A DNA stretch of 64,000 nt from contig NC_061869.1 in assembly GCF_907164915.1 (NCBI RefSeq), positions 1 through 64,000 on the forward strand. The letters are read 5' to 3'. The DNA is from Impatiens glandulifera (taxonomy: Eukaryota; Streptophyta; Magnoliopsida; Ericales; Balsaminaceae). The position numbers were made by a program, and so were the translations under genes. The notes below the pieces were generated by a model that had not been told where the DNA came from, searched no databases, and saw nothing but the letters and a program-made list of their open reading frames with translations. Each line of letters opens with the position of its first letter. The stretch's first letter is position 1. Shown piece after piece: positions 11,516-22,912 of this stretch.

Positions 11516-12524
11516 ATCAGAACCCTTAACAACAACAACATAAGATTCAAATGCCTAGAATCAAACATCATTTCATCATCGACTCCAATAGGAATATAAA
11601 CAGCCATCATTTATACCAAAACTTCATTTCATTGCCTTTAAAGGGAAATATATTACAAACTAAACAGCTAAACTAGGAATAGGAACAATTTAGGTCATTA
11701 CATTGTTTGTACTCATCTCAACAAGCCATTAAAAAACTGTAATTGGACCTTGGATTGATGTCAATGCTGATGAAGCAAATAAAGTTGAAGAGGATGGCAG
11801 GATGCTTTCCTTAGAAGCAGCAGCAGCTCTCTCAATTCCCTCTCTGTGTATGAAGAATTTACATTGATTTCCTATCTGGAATGGGAATGCTCATTCTCAA
11901 CTCCTCCTTTCGTTCGTCCAAAGTTCTTTTATATAGGGCTTCAGCAAGGGATTCCTTGGAGAAGGGGGATCCATAATCGAACGGCCCTCCTTCACCTTAA
12001 ACAACGGGCAGCGCTTTGGGCAGAGATAGAAGGATCGAGTTTTCAGATTAGAGAATTGCCCTTTGCCTCATGAGCCAACCAATCTCTCGAGTAATAGAAA
12101 GAAATATACTATAAGAATGAATTTTTTTGAGATTGTTTCATGATCCAACTCTTTTTCATGTATTTGGTCACATCCTGAGATTCAACAATCAAATGAAAAA
12201 AGAGTTAATTGTTGAGTTCTTCATTCAAACCTAATGAAAATAGATTTGATCCATAGTAACTATGAAGCAAAATCTAATGAAATGAAGGCTTAGGGATTTC
12301 AGATCCAAGTGATTTGATGATGAAACATACTTACTTGATGGCAGAACCAGTAGCGATCGTCGATTCAGTTGAGGTGCTGTTCGGGCTTGGTGAAGTTAAC
12401 AAACTTTGGTTCTTCAATATTCTCGTAGATCTCTTCATTATTTTCTCGATCTTCCGTAATGAACAATCATATTTCATATTCCCCTGCAAAAGAAAACAAT
12501 CAAAGTTTGTTAGGAAGAAAGGAG
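11367..12524. other. 1.16-kb segment absent from the right-arm copy
   Basis: Comparing the two inverted duplicates, the right copy passes directly from the sequence equivalent to 12525 (CTGTACTTT at 38290) to that equivalent to 11367 (GATCAAGAATCTG at 38310). The left-only segment includes the 5' part of the acidic exon and several short ORFs (11846-12073, 12314-12568) with no recognised family. I see no terminal repeats marking it as a transposon, so a deletion on the right is the simpler explanation. Confidence 0.7.
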
Positions 12525-12540
12525 AAAAGTACAGGAAAGA

Positions 12541-12692
12541 ATTCCCACATCGATATATTACAAAGTAAATTATATGAATATAATGGCTTAGAATTTAGTT
12601 AGTAATTGCTGGGCTGAATAATATGTGACTGTGACCGAACGGGGTAAAACTATGTTGCCAGATGATCTGGGTGGGTGGCAATTTGGTTTATT
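12541..12692 (+). repeat. Subtelomeric tail repeat, copy H (left)
   Basis: A degraded plus-strand tail: TTCCCACATCG, TTATATGAATATAATGG, GGGCTGAATAATATGTGACT, then TGGGTGGGTGGCAATTTGG ending in TTTA. It is the mirror copy of 38110-38290 inside the large inverted duplication. It is followed at once by the AT-rich module. Confidence 0.75.
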
Positions 12693-14810
12693 TTTGTGGA
12701 CTAATTAAAATCATTGGATTAAAATATTTTTTAAGACTAAAAATTTCTTTATGTCAAAGCTCTAATACAATTCATTAAATCAAACTATTAAAACATATTA
12801 CAAATCAACTCTAAATACAAAATGAGCAAATCAAACCTAGAGAATTTGTCCAATTACAAGATTATGGTCCCTTTTTATCAATAGAGAATATGATTCTTGA
12901 ATGATATGAAAAAATGCCCATTATCTTTTTTTTTTCTTTTTTTTTTGTAATGATGAAGATTATGTGTTTAATGATAAGAAATGAATTGAAAATGAAGGAT
13001 CATATGGTAGACATGCAAATGTTTTAATATAATGGGATTGGAAAATTTTGAGCCACAAGATTGATTACACATGTTGATGCAAGTAAATGGTCACATTCTA
13101 CCTAACATTTATATATTGTCAAATACAATGAGTATTTTATTTGTTACTTACCATTTTAAATAATAATATATATTTTTTTAATTTCTCATGTATTTTTTTT
13201 TATGAAATATGATTATTTACGTGATGCTAATTCAATATAACGAACTTAACTTAAAATAATTTTATTGAGAATTGAATATAAAAATTATAGTCTTTTAAAT
13301 AAAAAAAAATTTATCTTTTTAACTAGTAAATTATGTTATAACTAAATTATGATTGACCTAAAATTAGTAATTATATGGTTGTGTTTGTGTTAAAATATTC
13401 AAGTGAATGAGATTATTCTTCACAATAGAACTATCATATAACATATTAACAGAAAAAAAGGAAAAAATATATATTTAATAAACTAATATAACAAACAATA
13501 AGAGATCAAACCTTATACTAGTTTTATATTTGAACAGAAATAATAATAATTTTATTACCAAATAAATAAAAATTCATTGCTATTTAGAACTCAAACTATG
13601 ATCATTTTTTATAAAATGAGACTCAGAACTTTAAACTTTGCTTTATAATACTTCAATTATTAAAAATTTTATCATTAATTTTTTTTTCCCACTTTCTTAC
13701 TTTAACATAATATTTTTTTTTCTTAAATAATTTATCACATTTGTAAAGATAAAATATCAATTCTTTTTTTTTTCTTCGATTTTTCCAATTATTCTCACTT
13801 ATTATATATATTTTTTAAGGTATTATAACAATATTCGACAGTTTTGAACACATATATTTTGAAAAATACTCAATTTAAAACATAAATACGTCTAAATTGG
13901 TAAACAAAACACAAAGTTGTGTCTTTATGAATATTTTTTAAAAATAAATACAAAATATTTCTCTTTTTAAATTTTCTTAAATATTTTTTTAGTTACTTAA
14001 ATCTAATTCGACAAATTAAAATGCGTAAATATCGAAAACAATACTCAATTTTAAAAAAATATGTTCAAAACGTTTCTAAATATCATTTAATTTAATTTTA
14101 AAAAGTGAAAAATTAATTAGAAAAACGAAATATTACATTAAAATAAGATATGGACATTTTGTTTATTTGAAAAAGATTTCTAATGACTAAAATTTTGGAT
14201 AGTTCAACCTCATTTGACTCGTAAAAATATTCAATCCAAGTATCAAAACCTAATTAATTAGGTGAAAATGATAAAATAAAAAAACAAATTAACTATGTCT
14301 AGTGAGACACTATGTCTAGTGATATATGCACGTGGGAGATCTTGAGGCATGAAAAAAATTAATTATCTCACTAAGAATATTAAATTGTATAGACGAAACC
14401 ATACTAATTGGTGCATGCTTTTTATTTTATTTTATTTTTATAACAAAAGGAAACATACCATTACTAATTCCTCTTGTTTATATTCCCATACCTACTTCTA
14501 TTTAAATGTCAAATTTTGTCAGTGTTAATTAATAGAAGATTACATCATCTATTTAAATGTGACATATTTCTTTTTTTTTCATATTATATGTATAAAATAG
14601 TGTTAGATTGTAATAAAATTGGATAAAAAGTTTTTATCATATATTAATATCATAAGTAAATGTAAACCTATTTGGAAATTGTTATTTTGATATTATTTAT
14701 GCTGAAAATTTGTCAAAATAAATAACTCAAGCAATTATTTTAATGACTTCAGATTTTTTTACTATATTTGTATTCCCTTTCAATATTTGAATTTGTTACT
14801 ATTTTACACT

Positions 14811-14884
<74 letters not shown>
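12693..14884 (+). repeat. AT-rich subtelomeric module, longest left copy
   Basis: About 2.2 kb of AT-rich DNA lying between a tail terminus and the RD-rich fragment. Matching copies are at 17527-19735 (direct), 36000-38105 and 59620-60862 (inverted). Diagnostic segments include CGACAGTTTTGAACACATAT, ACCTAATTAATTAGGTG (a near-palindrome), CACTATGTCTAGTGAGACAC and CATACTAATTGGTGCATGC. It ends in a (TA)n tract at about 14814-14884. No gene is seen. The copies are cut at different points on their tail-proximal side. Confidence 0.85.
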
Positions 14885-14899
<15 letters not shown>

Positions 14900-14904
14900 A
14901 TACC

Positions 14905-15237
14905 AAATTGACTAAACCTTAAATCGAGAGGTCGATCATGAAGATAGAGAGAAAGATTTCTCTGAAGATCGCGATCGAGGATAAGCACCGGTCCAGTAGG
15001 CACAAATCATTCAAAGATGACCGCGATGATAAATAAAGGCATCGCTCAAAGTACGACAAGCACCGGGGGACGACGATGGCGGCGGTGACCGCCGAAGGAC
15101 CCGAGAGCATTCTTCGGAGCGTGAGAGATTTCGTGAAGGGAAGATGGATATGGAAGATAACAGGGAGATGCAATCCGATCGTCGCGATAAGCGCAAGAGA
15201 TCTCATGAACCTAAGAACGATCGAGGAATGATTACTC
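14905..15237 (+). pseudogene. RD/RE-rich protein fragment, truncated left copy
   Basis: After the (TA)n tract comes a GC-richer stretch whose best plus-strand reading is a charged, RS/RD-like protein: EREEHSSERERFREGK-type sequence, then MDMEDNREMQSDRRDKRKRS and HEPKNDR. Such tracts occur in splicing-associated proteins, but I cannot name the gene. This copy stops at 15237, whereas the copies at 19740, 35400 and 59000 go on to PLD-zeta. Overlapping ORFs in other frames are shadows. Confidence 0.5.
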
Positions 15238-16482
15238 ATTTGCTAGTGCTTCCTAGGAGAACGAAAGCGTGAACCATCACCGATCGATCTGCACGCTGTT
15301 CATCTGCATCGTCTTTTCAGGTTTATTTATCTTCTCCACTACATTTCGATTACAGTACTGATTTAGGCTTCGTCTTGTATCCAATGTTTGAAACGCCAAG
15401 GGCAGCTTGAACTCCCATCTGAGTTATACCCTAACCTTAAGCTAAGGTTAGGTAGGGTTTATTGAATTCGATTCGTCGTTTCCTGTTGTAGTAAATTCAT
15501 GTCAATGTCACATTGCTTTGTGTTATGTAGGCTTCTTTCTCAACATGAATGGTGATATTTCGCTCTATAGATCATGCTTAGCAAGATCATCACCGTATCA
15601 ATATTACTTTTCCAGATCTATAGTTTTATGGCTATCGATCGGAATAGAATCAATGCGGTTACAGATCGGAATAGAAGTTTATCTCATCATTCATGCTTTA
15701 ATACAGGTTTTAAAGATGGTTCCACCAATTGAGGCTCCAGTCAAAGTTCAATATTCTCACAAAACTTCTCATGCTCCTCTCAACGAAAGGCTGCTTTCAT
15801 CTCTAACTAGGAAATCAATTGCTGCACAATCTGATATCCTCAAATGTTAACCAGGATATCAGTGAGTCAAAACTACCGAACCTCAAATGATAACCAAAGT
15901 AACATGCCTTTCTCTAGTTGACGTTCAAATGATTGAATTACTGTGCATATTATTCTAGAAGAAGAAGAATGAATGCATAAAAAGAATATTTTTTTTTGGG
16001 TCAACTTGTAACCACCTCCTCTGTTACAAGTCGGAATTTCCATCGACGTCGACGACAAAGGTAAGATGGTAAACGGCGAACATGGTGTATGATTCTGGAG
16101 GTGTAACTTTGAAGGCCTTTCTTTAAATGGATAAAAAAGGAATTTAGTTTATATGATTATTGCTTCAAATTTTGCAAGATATGTTGTGGGTATTCATTCA
16201 ACTTTGCAAATTATCATGAAATTGTATGCTATCAATCTTGTGTCTATATTGATATTAATTTGGTGTGAATTGTTACAATCAAACATGATGCAAGATTGAA
16301 TCACATAACCAAGAGCTTTAAGGCATATTGGACAATACACTAAAACAAACACTTAAGTTAATGAATGATACTTGTTTATGAATTTCTATCAATTATTTTA
16401 ACTAGTTATACTTTATTTGACATTATAATCAATATATTATAGCAATTAATAAAATTATGATTTTATACAGAATTCACAAAAG
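15238..16482. other. Patchwork stretch with unrecognised pieces
   Basis: Apart from the pyrophosphatase piece, this region holds intron-like and promoter-like AT-rich sequence and two small pieces that may be untranslated exons (about 15240-15320 and 16018-16062). No further gene is supportable. Confidence 0.5.
15718..15834 (+). pseudogene. Soluble inorganic pyrophosphatase N-terminal exon fragment
   Basis: The reading MVPPIEAPVKVQYSHKTSHA then PLNERLLSSLTRKSIAAQ fits the variable N-terminus and the conserved [20 protein letters not shown] motif of plant cytosolic inorganic pyrophosphatases. An intron acceptor (TACAG) precedes it at about 15707. The catalytic core is absent. The downstream sequence to 16.06 kb includes a short GC-rich piece (about 16018-16062) I do not recognise. 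The short length limits confidence. Confidence 0.55.
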
Positions 16483-17232
16483 ATGAGAGAAGATCGAAAA
16501 TGGATGGATTACAGAACATTGCCTGATCGTCAAGGATGGAATGAAGATTTTTTTGAAGGGGTAGAAGACTTTTTGAAATTTGCTACTAGTAAAGCTGCAT
16601 ACATGAATGGTGACAAGATCAGGTGCCCATGTTCAAAATGTGTAAACATGAAATGCAAAGATTTGGACGATTGTAGAAATCATCTCTACGAATTCGGTTT
16701 TACTGAAAATTATTATACTTGGATATTTCATGGTGAACCGCATCAGCAAATACATCCTTCTCTAAATGAAGTTGCAATTGTTAAAGATGAAGAATTGAAT
16801 GCGTTCCATCCTAGCTCTACATCGCAAATTGATAACGCTGATTCAGAAAATGCTGAAAAAGATAGTTCTAGTAATTTTTTGAAAGTCTTGCAAGCTTCTT
16901 ATCAACCACTTTGGGAAGGTCATCCACATCATACTCAGCTATCAACTTCATTAAAGTTGGTAAATTTCAGATTTGAACATAATTTGTCTGAGACTGTTAT
17001 GGATTCTCTTCTTGACTTGGTGTGTGAGTTATTGCCAGCTGATAATAATTTACCAAGAAACTCTTTTGAAGCAAATAAGTTGCTTACAGATTTGGGGTTG
17101 CCAATTGAAGACAGAGATGATAAAGATGACTCTGAAAATGATACATATGATGATGAAGATTGCTCTGAAAATGACACTGATGATGAAGATTGCTCTGAAA
17201 GTGACACAGATGATGATGGTTATGCATTTTAA
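16483..17232 (+). CDS. CACTA (En/Spm) transposase-associated domain ORF, captured fragment
   Basis: An open frame of 249 residues, the longest in the window. Residues about 5-85 read WMDYRTLPDRQGWNEDFFEG, then KIRCPCSKCVNMKC, LDDCRNHLYEFGFTENYYTW and IFHGE. This is the transposase-associated (TAD) zinc-binding domain at the N-terminus of plant CACTA TNP2-type transposases, with the CPCSKC cysteines and downstream NHLYEFGF preserved. The middle (about 115-190) retains the linker region. The DDE catalytic part is absent. The C-terminus is acidic and repetitive, with DDEDCSENDTDDEDCSES. An intron acceptor (ATACAG) lies just upstream at 16470. A tail copy starts 12 bp after the stop. It may be a captured transposon exon that stays open by chance or youth; a domesticated role is unproven. 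Confidence 0.75.
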   Translation: MREDRKWMDYRTLPDRQGWNEDFFEGVEDFLKFATSKAAYMNGDKIRCPCSKCVNMKCKDLDDCRNHLYEFGFTENYYTWIFHGEPHQQIHPSLNEVAIVKDEELNAFHPSSTSQIDNADSENAEKDSSSNFLKVLQASYQPLWEGHPHHTQLSTSLKLVNFRFEHNLSETVMDSLLDLVCELLPADNNLPRNSFEANKLLTDLGLPIEDRDDKDDSENDTYDDEDCSENDTDDEDCSESDTDDDGYAF

Positions 17233-17244
17233 GATAATTTCCTT

Positions 17245-17515
17245 TAATGGAAACTATCCTCTAGCGGATCGGATCGTGACGGATTTTAAAGGGGTCAAGA
17301 GCTGTGGGAATTGTTTGAACTGAAATATTGTTTAGAACAAGAAAAAGAAAGAATTTCCACATTGCTAGTTTAATAGAAAAATTATATGAATATAATGGAC
17401 TATTATTCATTTCATGTTCGACGGGCCTGTAACTTTGGGCTTGGGCTGGCTTGTGTTTGTGGGGAGATTATATATGATGGATAATGGGTTAAACCCTAAA
17501 AGGGTGGGTTTTGTG
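17245..17515 (+). repeat. Subtelomeric tail repeat, copy I
   Basis: Plus-strand tail preceded by a 5' module (GGAAACTATCCTCTAGC, GGATCGTGACGG, GTCAAGAGCTGTGG) that is also found on the right arm at about 51560-51645. Then come TTTCCACATTGCTAG, TTATATGAATATAATGG, GGGCCTGTAACTTTGGGC and a terminus containing AAACCCTAAAAGGGTGGG. This terminus diverges from the other copies. Confidence 0.7.
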
Positions 17516-17526
17516 TTTCTAATGTA

Positions 17527-19674
17527 TTTTTTTTTCATAATTTTATAACTAAATTATGATTGACCTAAAATTAGTTATTATATCGTTGTGTTTGTGTTAA
17601 AATATTCAAGTCAGAAAAAAAGGAAAAAAAAATTTAATAAACCAATATATATAACAAACAATAAGAGATCAAAACTCATACTAGTTTTATACTTGAACAT
17701 AAATAATAATAATTTTATTACCAAATAAATAAAGGTCAATGGCTATTTAGAACTCAAACTATGATCATTTTTTTATAAAATGAGACTTGAACTTTAAACT
17801 TTGTCCTATAATTATTCAATTATTAAAAATTTTGTCATTAATTTTTTTTTCCACTTTCTTACTTTAACATAATATTTTTTTTCTTAAATAATTTATCACA
17901 TTTGTAAAGATAAAATATCAATTCTTTTTTTTTCGATTTTTCCAATTATTCTCACTTATTATATATATTTTTAATGTATTATAACAATATTCGACAGTTT
18001 TGAACACATATATTTTGAAAAATACTCAATTTAAAACATAAATACGTCTAAATTGGTAAACAAAACACAAAGTTGTGTCTTTATGAATATTTTTTAAAAA
18101 TAAATACAAAATATTTCTCTATTTAAATTTTCTTAAATATTTTTTCAAATTACAATTTTTTTAATTACTTAAATCAAATTCGACAAATTAAAATGCGTAA
18201 ATATCGAAAACAATACTCAATTTAAAAAAGATATGTTCAAAACGTTTCTAAATATCATTTAATTTAATTTTAAAAAGTGACAAATTAATTAGAGAAACGA
18301 AATATTACATTAAAATAAGATATGGACATTTTGTTTATTTGAAAAAGGTTTCTAATGACTAAAATTTTGGATAGTTCAACCTCATTTGACTCATAAAAAT
18401 ATTCAATCCAAGTATCAAAACCTAATTAATTAGGTGAAAACGATAAAATAAAAAAATAAAAAAATAAATTAACTATGTCTAGTGAAACACTATGTCTAGT
18501 GAGACACTATGTCTTGTGAGACGGGACAAATGAAGATATATGCACGTGAGAGATCTCGAGGCAAGAAAAAAATTAATTATCTCACTAAGAATATTAAATC
18601 GTATAGACGAAACCATACTAATTGGTGCATGTCTTTATGAATATTTTTTAAAAATAAATACAAAATATTTCTCTATTTAAATTTTCTTAAATATTTTTTC
18701 AAATTACAATTTTTTTAGTTACTTAAATCAAATTCGACAAATTAAAATGCGTAAATATCGAAAACAATACTCAATTTTAAAAAGATATGTTCAAAACGTT
18801 TCTAAATATCATTTAATTTAATTTTAAAAAGTGACAAATTAATTAGAGAAACGAAATATTACATTAAAATAAGATATGGACATTTTGTTTATTTGAAAAA
18901 GGTTTCTAATGACTAAAATTTTGGATAGTTCAACCTCATTTGACTCATAAAAATATTCAATCCAAGTATCAAAACCTAATTAATTAGGTGAAAATGATAA
19001 AATAAAAAAATAAAAAAATAAATTAACTATGTCTAGTGAGACACTATGTCTAGTGAGACGGGACAAATGAAGATATATGCACGTGAGAGATCTTGAGGCA
19101 AGAAAAAAAATTAATTATCTCACTAAGAATATTAAATCGTATAGACGAAACCATACTAATTGGTGCATGCTTTTTATTTTATTTTATTTTTATAACGAAA
19201 GGAAACATAATTTAGCAGATGAGTCTAACCTAACCTCACCATTACTAATTCCTCTTGTTTATATTTCCATACCTACTTCGCATAAATAAGTCAAATAATT
19301 CCTCTTATTTATATTCCCATACCTACTTCGCATAAATAAGTCTAATTTTTTGTTAGTGTTAATTAATAGAGGATTACATCGTCTATTTAAATGTGACATA
19401 TTTCTTTTCTTTTCGTATTATATGTATAAAATAGTGTTAGATTGTAATAAAATTGGACAAAAAGTTTTGATTTGATCTATGACAATGCAATTTTGAGTCT
19501 ATTTTAATTGAATAATCACATATTGACCTATTTGGAAATTATTATTTTGATATTATTTATGCTAAAAAATTGTCAAAATAAATAACTCAAGCAATTATTT
19601 TAATGACTTTAAGATTATTTTACTATATTTGTATTCCCTTTCAATATTTGAATTTGTTACTATTTTACACTCAT

Positions 19675-19719
<45 letters not shown>

Positions 19720-19735
19720 TACCAAATTGACTAAA
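17527..19735 (+). repeat. AT-rich subtelomeric module, second left copy
   Basis: Direct copy of 13320-14884, starting abruptly after tail copy I. It contains an internal tandem duplication: 18076-18629 (554 bp) is repeated from 18630 to about 19170, joined at TGTCTTTATGAAT. It ends with a short (TA)n/(ATA)n tract at 19675-19722. The ORF at 19077 is a chance reading. Confidence 0.85.
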
Positions 19736-19739
19736 CCCT

Positions 19740-20296
19740 AAATCGAGAGGTCGATCGTGAAGATAGAGAGAAAAATTTCTCTGAAGATCGCGATCGAGGT
19801 CATAAGCACCGGTCCAGTAGGCACAAATCATTCAGAGATGACCGCGATGATAAATAAAGGCATCGCTCAAAGTACGACAAGCACCGGGGGACGACGATGG
19901 CGGCGGTGACCGCCGAAGGACCCGAGAGCATTCTTCGGAGCGTGAGAGATTTCGTGAAGGGAAGATGGATATGGAAGATAACAGGGAGATGCAATCCGAT
20001 CGTCGCGATAAGCGCAAGAGATCTCATGAACCTAAGAACGATCGATGAAAGTGTGAGAAGTCTTACGATAAAGATAATAAGTCAGATCGGGATAAACGTG
20101 AGAAATCGTATGAGAGAGAAGGGAGTAGGGAAATGCAGACGGAGCCACCTTTCTTCTCCAACACGTTGATGACCTGGAGTCGACTCCAATTTTCGATGAG
20201 TTGCCCACGGCCAAAATCGTGTCCGTTTCTCGGCCTGACGCTACCGATATTAGTCCAGCACTCCTTTCTTACACCATCGAGTTCCAATACAAATAG
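19740..20296 (+). pseudogene. RD-rich fragment joined to phospholipase D zeta exon 1
   Basis: First comes the RD/RE-rich reading (HEPKNDR, YDKDNKSDRDKREKSYERE). Then, in another frame from about 20146, comes HVDDLESTPIFDELPTAKIV then SVSRPDATDISPALLSYTIE FQYK, the first-exon end of plant phospholipase D zeta (PX/PH-type PLD, lipid signalling) just before its PX domain. The codon after FQYK is TAG where the family has Gln, directly before donor GTATGA. All PLD copies in the window carry this stop. No exon 2 is found on this arm; homology with the right arm ends at about 20654. Confidence 0.8.
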
Positions 20297-21631
20297 GTAT
20301 GATCTCTTTTAACTGATCATAGCTTGTTTGTTTTTGCTCTTGCTCTTGTTTATTGCGAGTGAATATGTGAATTGCGATTCTGAATATTGAGGTGATAAAT
20401 AGACAAGTGTTTGAGCTAAGTTTCTACTGCTTGTGGGGGTTTGAAAGTATAAAATGTTTTTTAATCTTACTAGAAATATGTGGAGCTAACTGCTAAGCTG
20501 TTTGGTTTCAACTTTGCATACGACTTTGATTAATAGAAATAGGCTCTACATACTATTGTAATATATAAGTGGAAACTGACATTAGAACCTTATTGAAACG
20601 GTTTCACAAACAAAACATTGGATCAAGCTTTCATTAATGGCACTGAGTTCTACATTAGTTGTTTCTATTACTAAAGCTATGTTTCCGTCTGCAACAATGG
20701 GTAATGACCCTATTGGTGGAATCATATGCGAATACAATAATAGAAAGTATTGAGCTAGTTACTAATTTAATGTGATTACTATTGTAATATGTTTTAATAG
20801 AAAGGGTGTTTTGATTTACCTGTTAGATTTACCAAGTGATACAATTTTAATATTATCTTTTGCTACATTAGTGTGGAACTTTGCTAAGTCTTGTACCATT
20901 AGATTTTGTAGTGCTATGGCATCATAATTGTAGACGGACAAGGTTCTTTACTTTTATTCATCACAAACTTGATTAAATGAGCATGAGTGTTAGCATTCCT
21001 ATTTTGAACATCTGAAACACATTTGTAACCATAGTTATTACCTATTCTTACTGAGCAAAGCATCAAGTTTTCTTTACAGTATAAAACCTAATTTTGCTAG
21101 GGATGAAAAGTGTAAGCCCTCAAGGGCTTGCAAACCACATCAGCAATAAGATACTCATGCTTGCTAAGTCTTTCCTCTTTATTGCACTCGACATATCCTC
21201 CTTTTTTCTCTGGGTTCTAGGATGTGCTACCCCCTGTTCTTCTTTATCTTCATGGTTCTAGGATATGCTACCTTCCTATTCCTCTTTATCTTCTCCTCAA
21301 CTGTAGCTCAAAATTGGGGGGAGTTAAATTGTGGCTTCATTTGGAAACACTTTTTATGTCAGTGGATATGATCTAGATGAGATCACGTCTAAAATCAGAA
21401 CTTAGTAAGATAGATCCAGAAACATAAAGTGTATCCAAATAGTCCATGTAACATGCGTATGAATGTCTATCTAGTTCTATATGTATTTGTGAAATAAAAT
21501 GGAAAGGTAATAGAGCTGGCATAGCATTTGTTTGATTATAGGAATTATGACAATTTGGAAGTGATAGATTTCTGCAGCCACTGTTGATGATGTGGTGTGT
21601 GTGGCCCAAAATTTGTTTAGCTCTTGAGGTT
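20297..21631. other. Intron of the PLD fragment and unassigned sequence
   Basis: 20297-20654 is the intron also present at 35000-35400 and 58650-59000. From 20655 to about 21630 I see intron-like T-rich DNA with no recognisable exon. Confidence 0.6.
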
Positions 21632-21917
21632 GAAGTTTTGGCCTTTCTGTTTATGTGACTTTTGGCAGGAAATTTGCTTTGTGACTTTTTTGCATTTGTT
21701 CTTTTGTGAGTTTTCTATCCATTGGATGATGGTCTGATATAGTTGATTCTATGAGCTTGGGAAATTCTTTGAGGTGTTAATTTAATTTTACATTTACCAG
21801 ATTCTATATCTTGTTATTTTTTTATACAGGCAACATGTGCCTCAGCACTGCTCAATTGCAGTTAGAATTGTACCCCGGACATTTTGACACCATATTTGGA
21901 CGGGTTGGTCAGCAAAC
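21632..21917 (+). pseudogene. Importin-5-like fragment, second copy of the 4.3-4.6 kb piece
   Basis: A direct repeat of about 4312-4611, covering the intron (GGATGATGGTCTGAT) and the exon with CTCAGCACTGCTCAATTGCA and GACACCATATTTGGACGGG. The exon is degraded in the same way as the copy at 4.5 kb, so the two copies share an already broken ancestor. It ends in CAGCAAAC, where a 26-bp inverted repeat begins. Confidence 0.85.
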
Positions 21918-22184
21918 TGCTCCTATGCCTATGCGCATCGTTACGCCTATGCTCAACCTCTACTCTGAACCCTAATTCTCCTCCGATGGATCCTCAGGTG
22001 ACTCAAATCCATGAAATACTTCCCTCACAAGCCCCACCACCTCTATAATCTCTTGCACACTTTCTCTCTAGATCTCTCCAAGTTCCACATGCAAATCAAT
22101 GGTCGCCATTTCCATTCCTTCTACTTCTCTCCTCCTTTTCGCGGCCTTTTCCTCTCTATAACGATGCGCATAGGCATAGGAGCA
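21918..22184. repeat. 267-bp foldback: perfect 26-bp inverted repeat around a 215-bp core
   Basis: Bases 21918-21943 (beginning TGCTCCTATGCC, ending GCGCATCGTTA) are exactly the reverse complement of 22159-22184. The core reads partly as a 5' untranslated or coding piece (ATGGATCCTCAGGTGACTC at 21985) and is pyrimidine-rich near the right arm. No clear target-site duplication is visible. It could be a small non-autonomous transposon or a hairpin-capped rearrangement joint. Confidence 0.8.
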
Positions 22185-22378
22185 CCCCAAGGCTACAATC
22201 GCCTCGCGCCGATTATCGCTCTTGCTGCGGCAGTCTGCAAACGACTCTAATTTCACAACTCCATTTCAGCAGTGCTTCCTTGTTTGACTAATTCCTCTAC
22301 GGTAAGGACGTATTATTATTATTCTCTCTTTAGCATAAGTTCGAGCAATACATTAACCACGTTACCTAATTCTAATCT

Positions 22379-22813
22379 ACAGACTACGGTCGGGGGAGAT
22401 TTTGTGGATAGAAAGACACGTTTACTAGTTGTGAAGCCAACTACAACAGTTGAGGTAATTATGATCAAAGTTGCCTGTTCTTATGTTTTTGTTGAATAAA
22501 ATTTTCGGAAATGAGATCAGATGAAGAGCCATTGCCATAATTTGGAACATAACTCTTTTGCTCGACTTTGAATTGGTTCTCTATATGAATTTAGGTTCAG
22601 TGATCTAGATTCCAGCTTGTGCAGGGAATTATATCAAAATGACTATTCAGTTTTCAATATTCAGTTATGTATGTTTATAAGCCACTAATGTATAACCCTT
22701 TTCTCTGTAAAACTGTCCTTAGGTTCTATTACAGCCAGATCCATTTCTCAATGAGCTTACCAGTATGTTTGAGCGCAATACAAAGACAAAATCTGTTTGG
22801 GTTACTCTAAAGC
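22379..22813 (+). pseudogene. SRP14: SRP14 exon fragment and an unrecognised upstream exon
   Basis: Exon 22723-22813 reads VLLQPDPFLNELTSMFERNT KTKSVWVTLKR, the N-terminus of the 14-kDa subunit of the signal recognition particle (Alu domain, elongation arrest). It ends at a donor GTGAG. The family start is MVLLQLDPFLNELTSMFE, so the initiator Met would lie in a preceding exon. The exon-like piece at 22379-22453 (TTVGGDFVDRKTRLLVVKPT) is not recognised and may belong to another gene. The remainder of SRP14 is missing. The first 20 bases of this exon recur at 23982 and, inverted, at about 61060. Confidence 0.8.
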
Positions 22814-22912
22814 GCTGTGAGTTGATGATCATGTTTATGTTTTTGCTTCTTAAATTACTTTGTGTGATGCTGATTACATTTTGACTCTCTTTTCTTATGC
22901 TACTGAAGCTGT

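Larger units (their letters stand above)
8213..15237 (+). repeat. Large inter-arm duplication, inverted relative to 35658-41327
   Basis: The left-arm block 8213-15237 and the right-arm block 35658-41327 match in inverted orientation over nearly their full length. The block includes the UXT-like and bZIP pseudogenes, a tail copy, the AT-rich module and the RD-rich fragment. The main difference is a segment of about 1.16 kb (about 11367-12524) present only on the left. At 8213 the match stops abruptly in AGCCCACC. At 15237 the left copy stops inside the RD-rich fragment while the right copy continues into PLD-zeta. Confidence 0.9.

Noticed and set aside
14749..15003. ORFs rich in IYIYIY (also at 19595 and 56430)
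   Set aside because: They are translations of (TA)n microsatellites.
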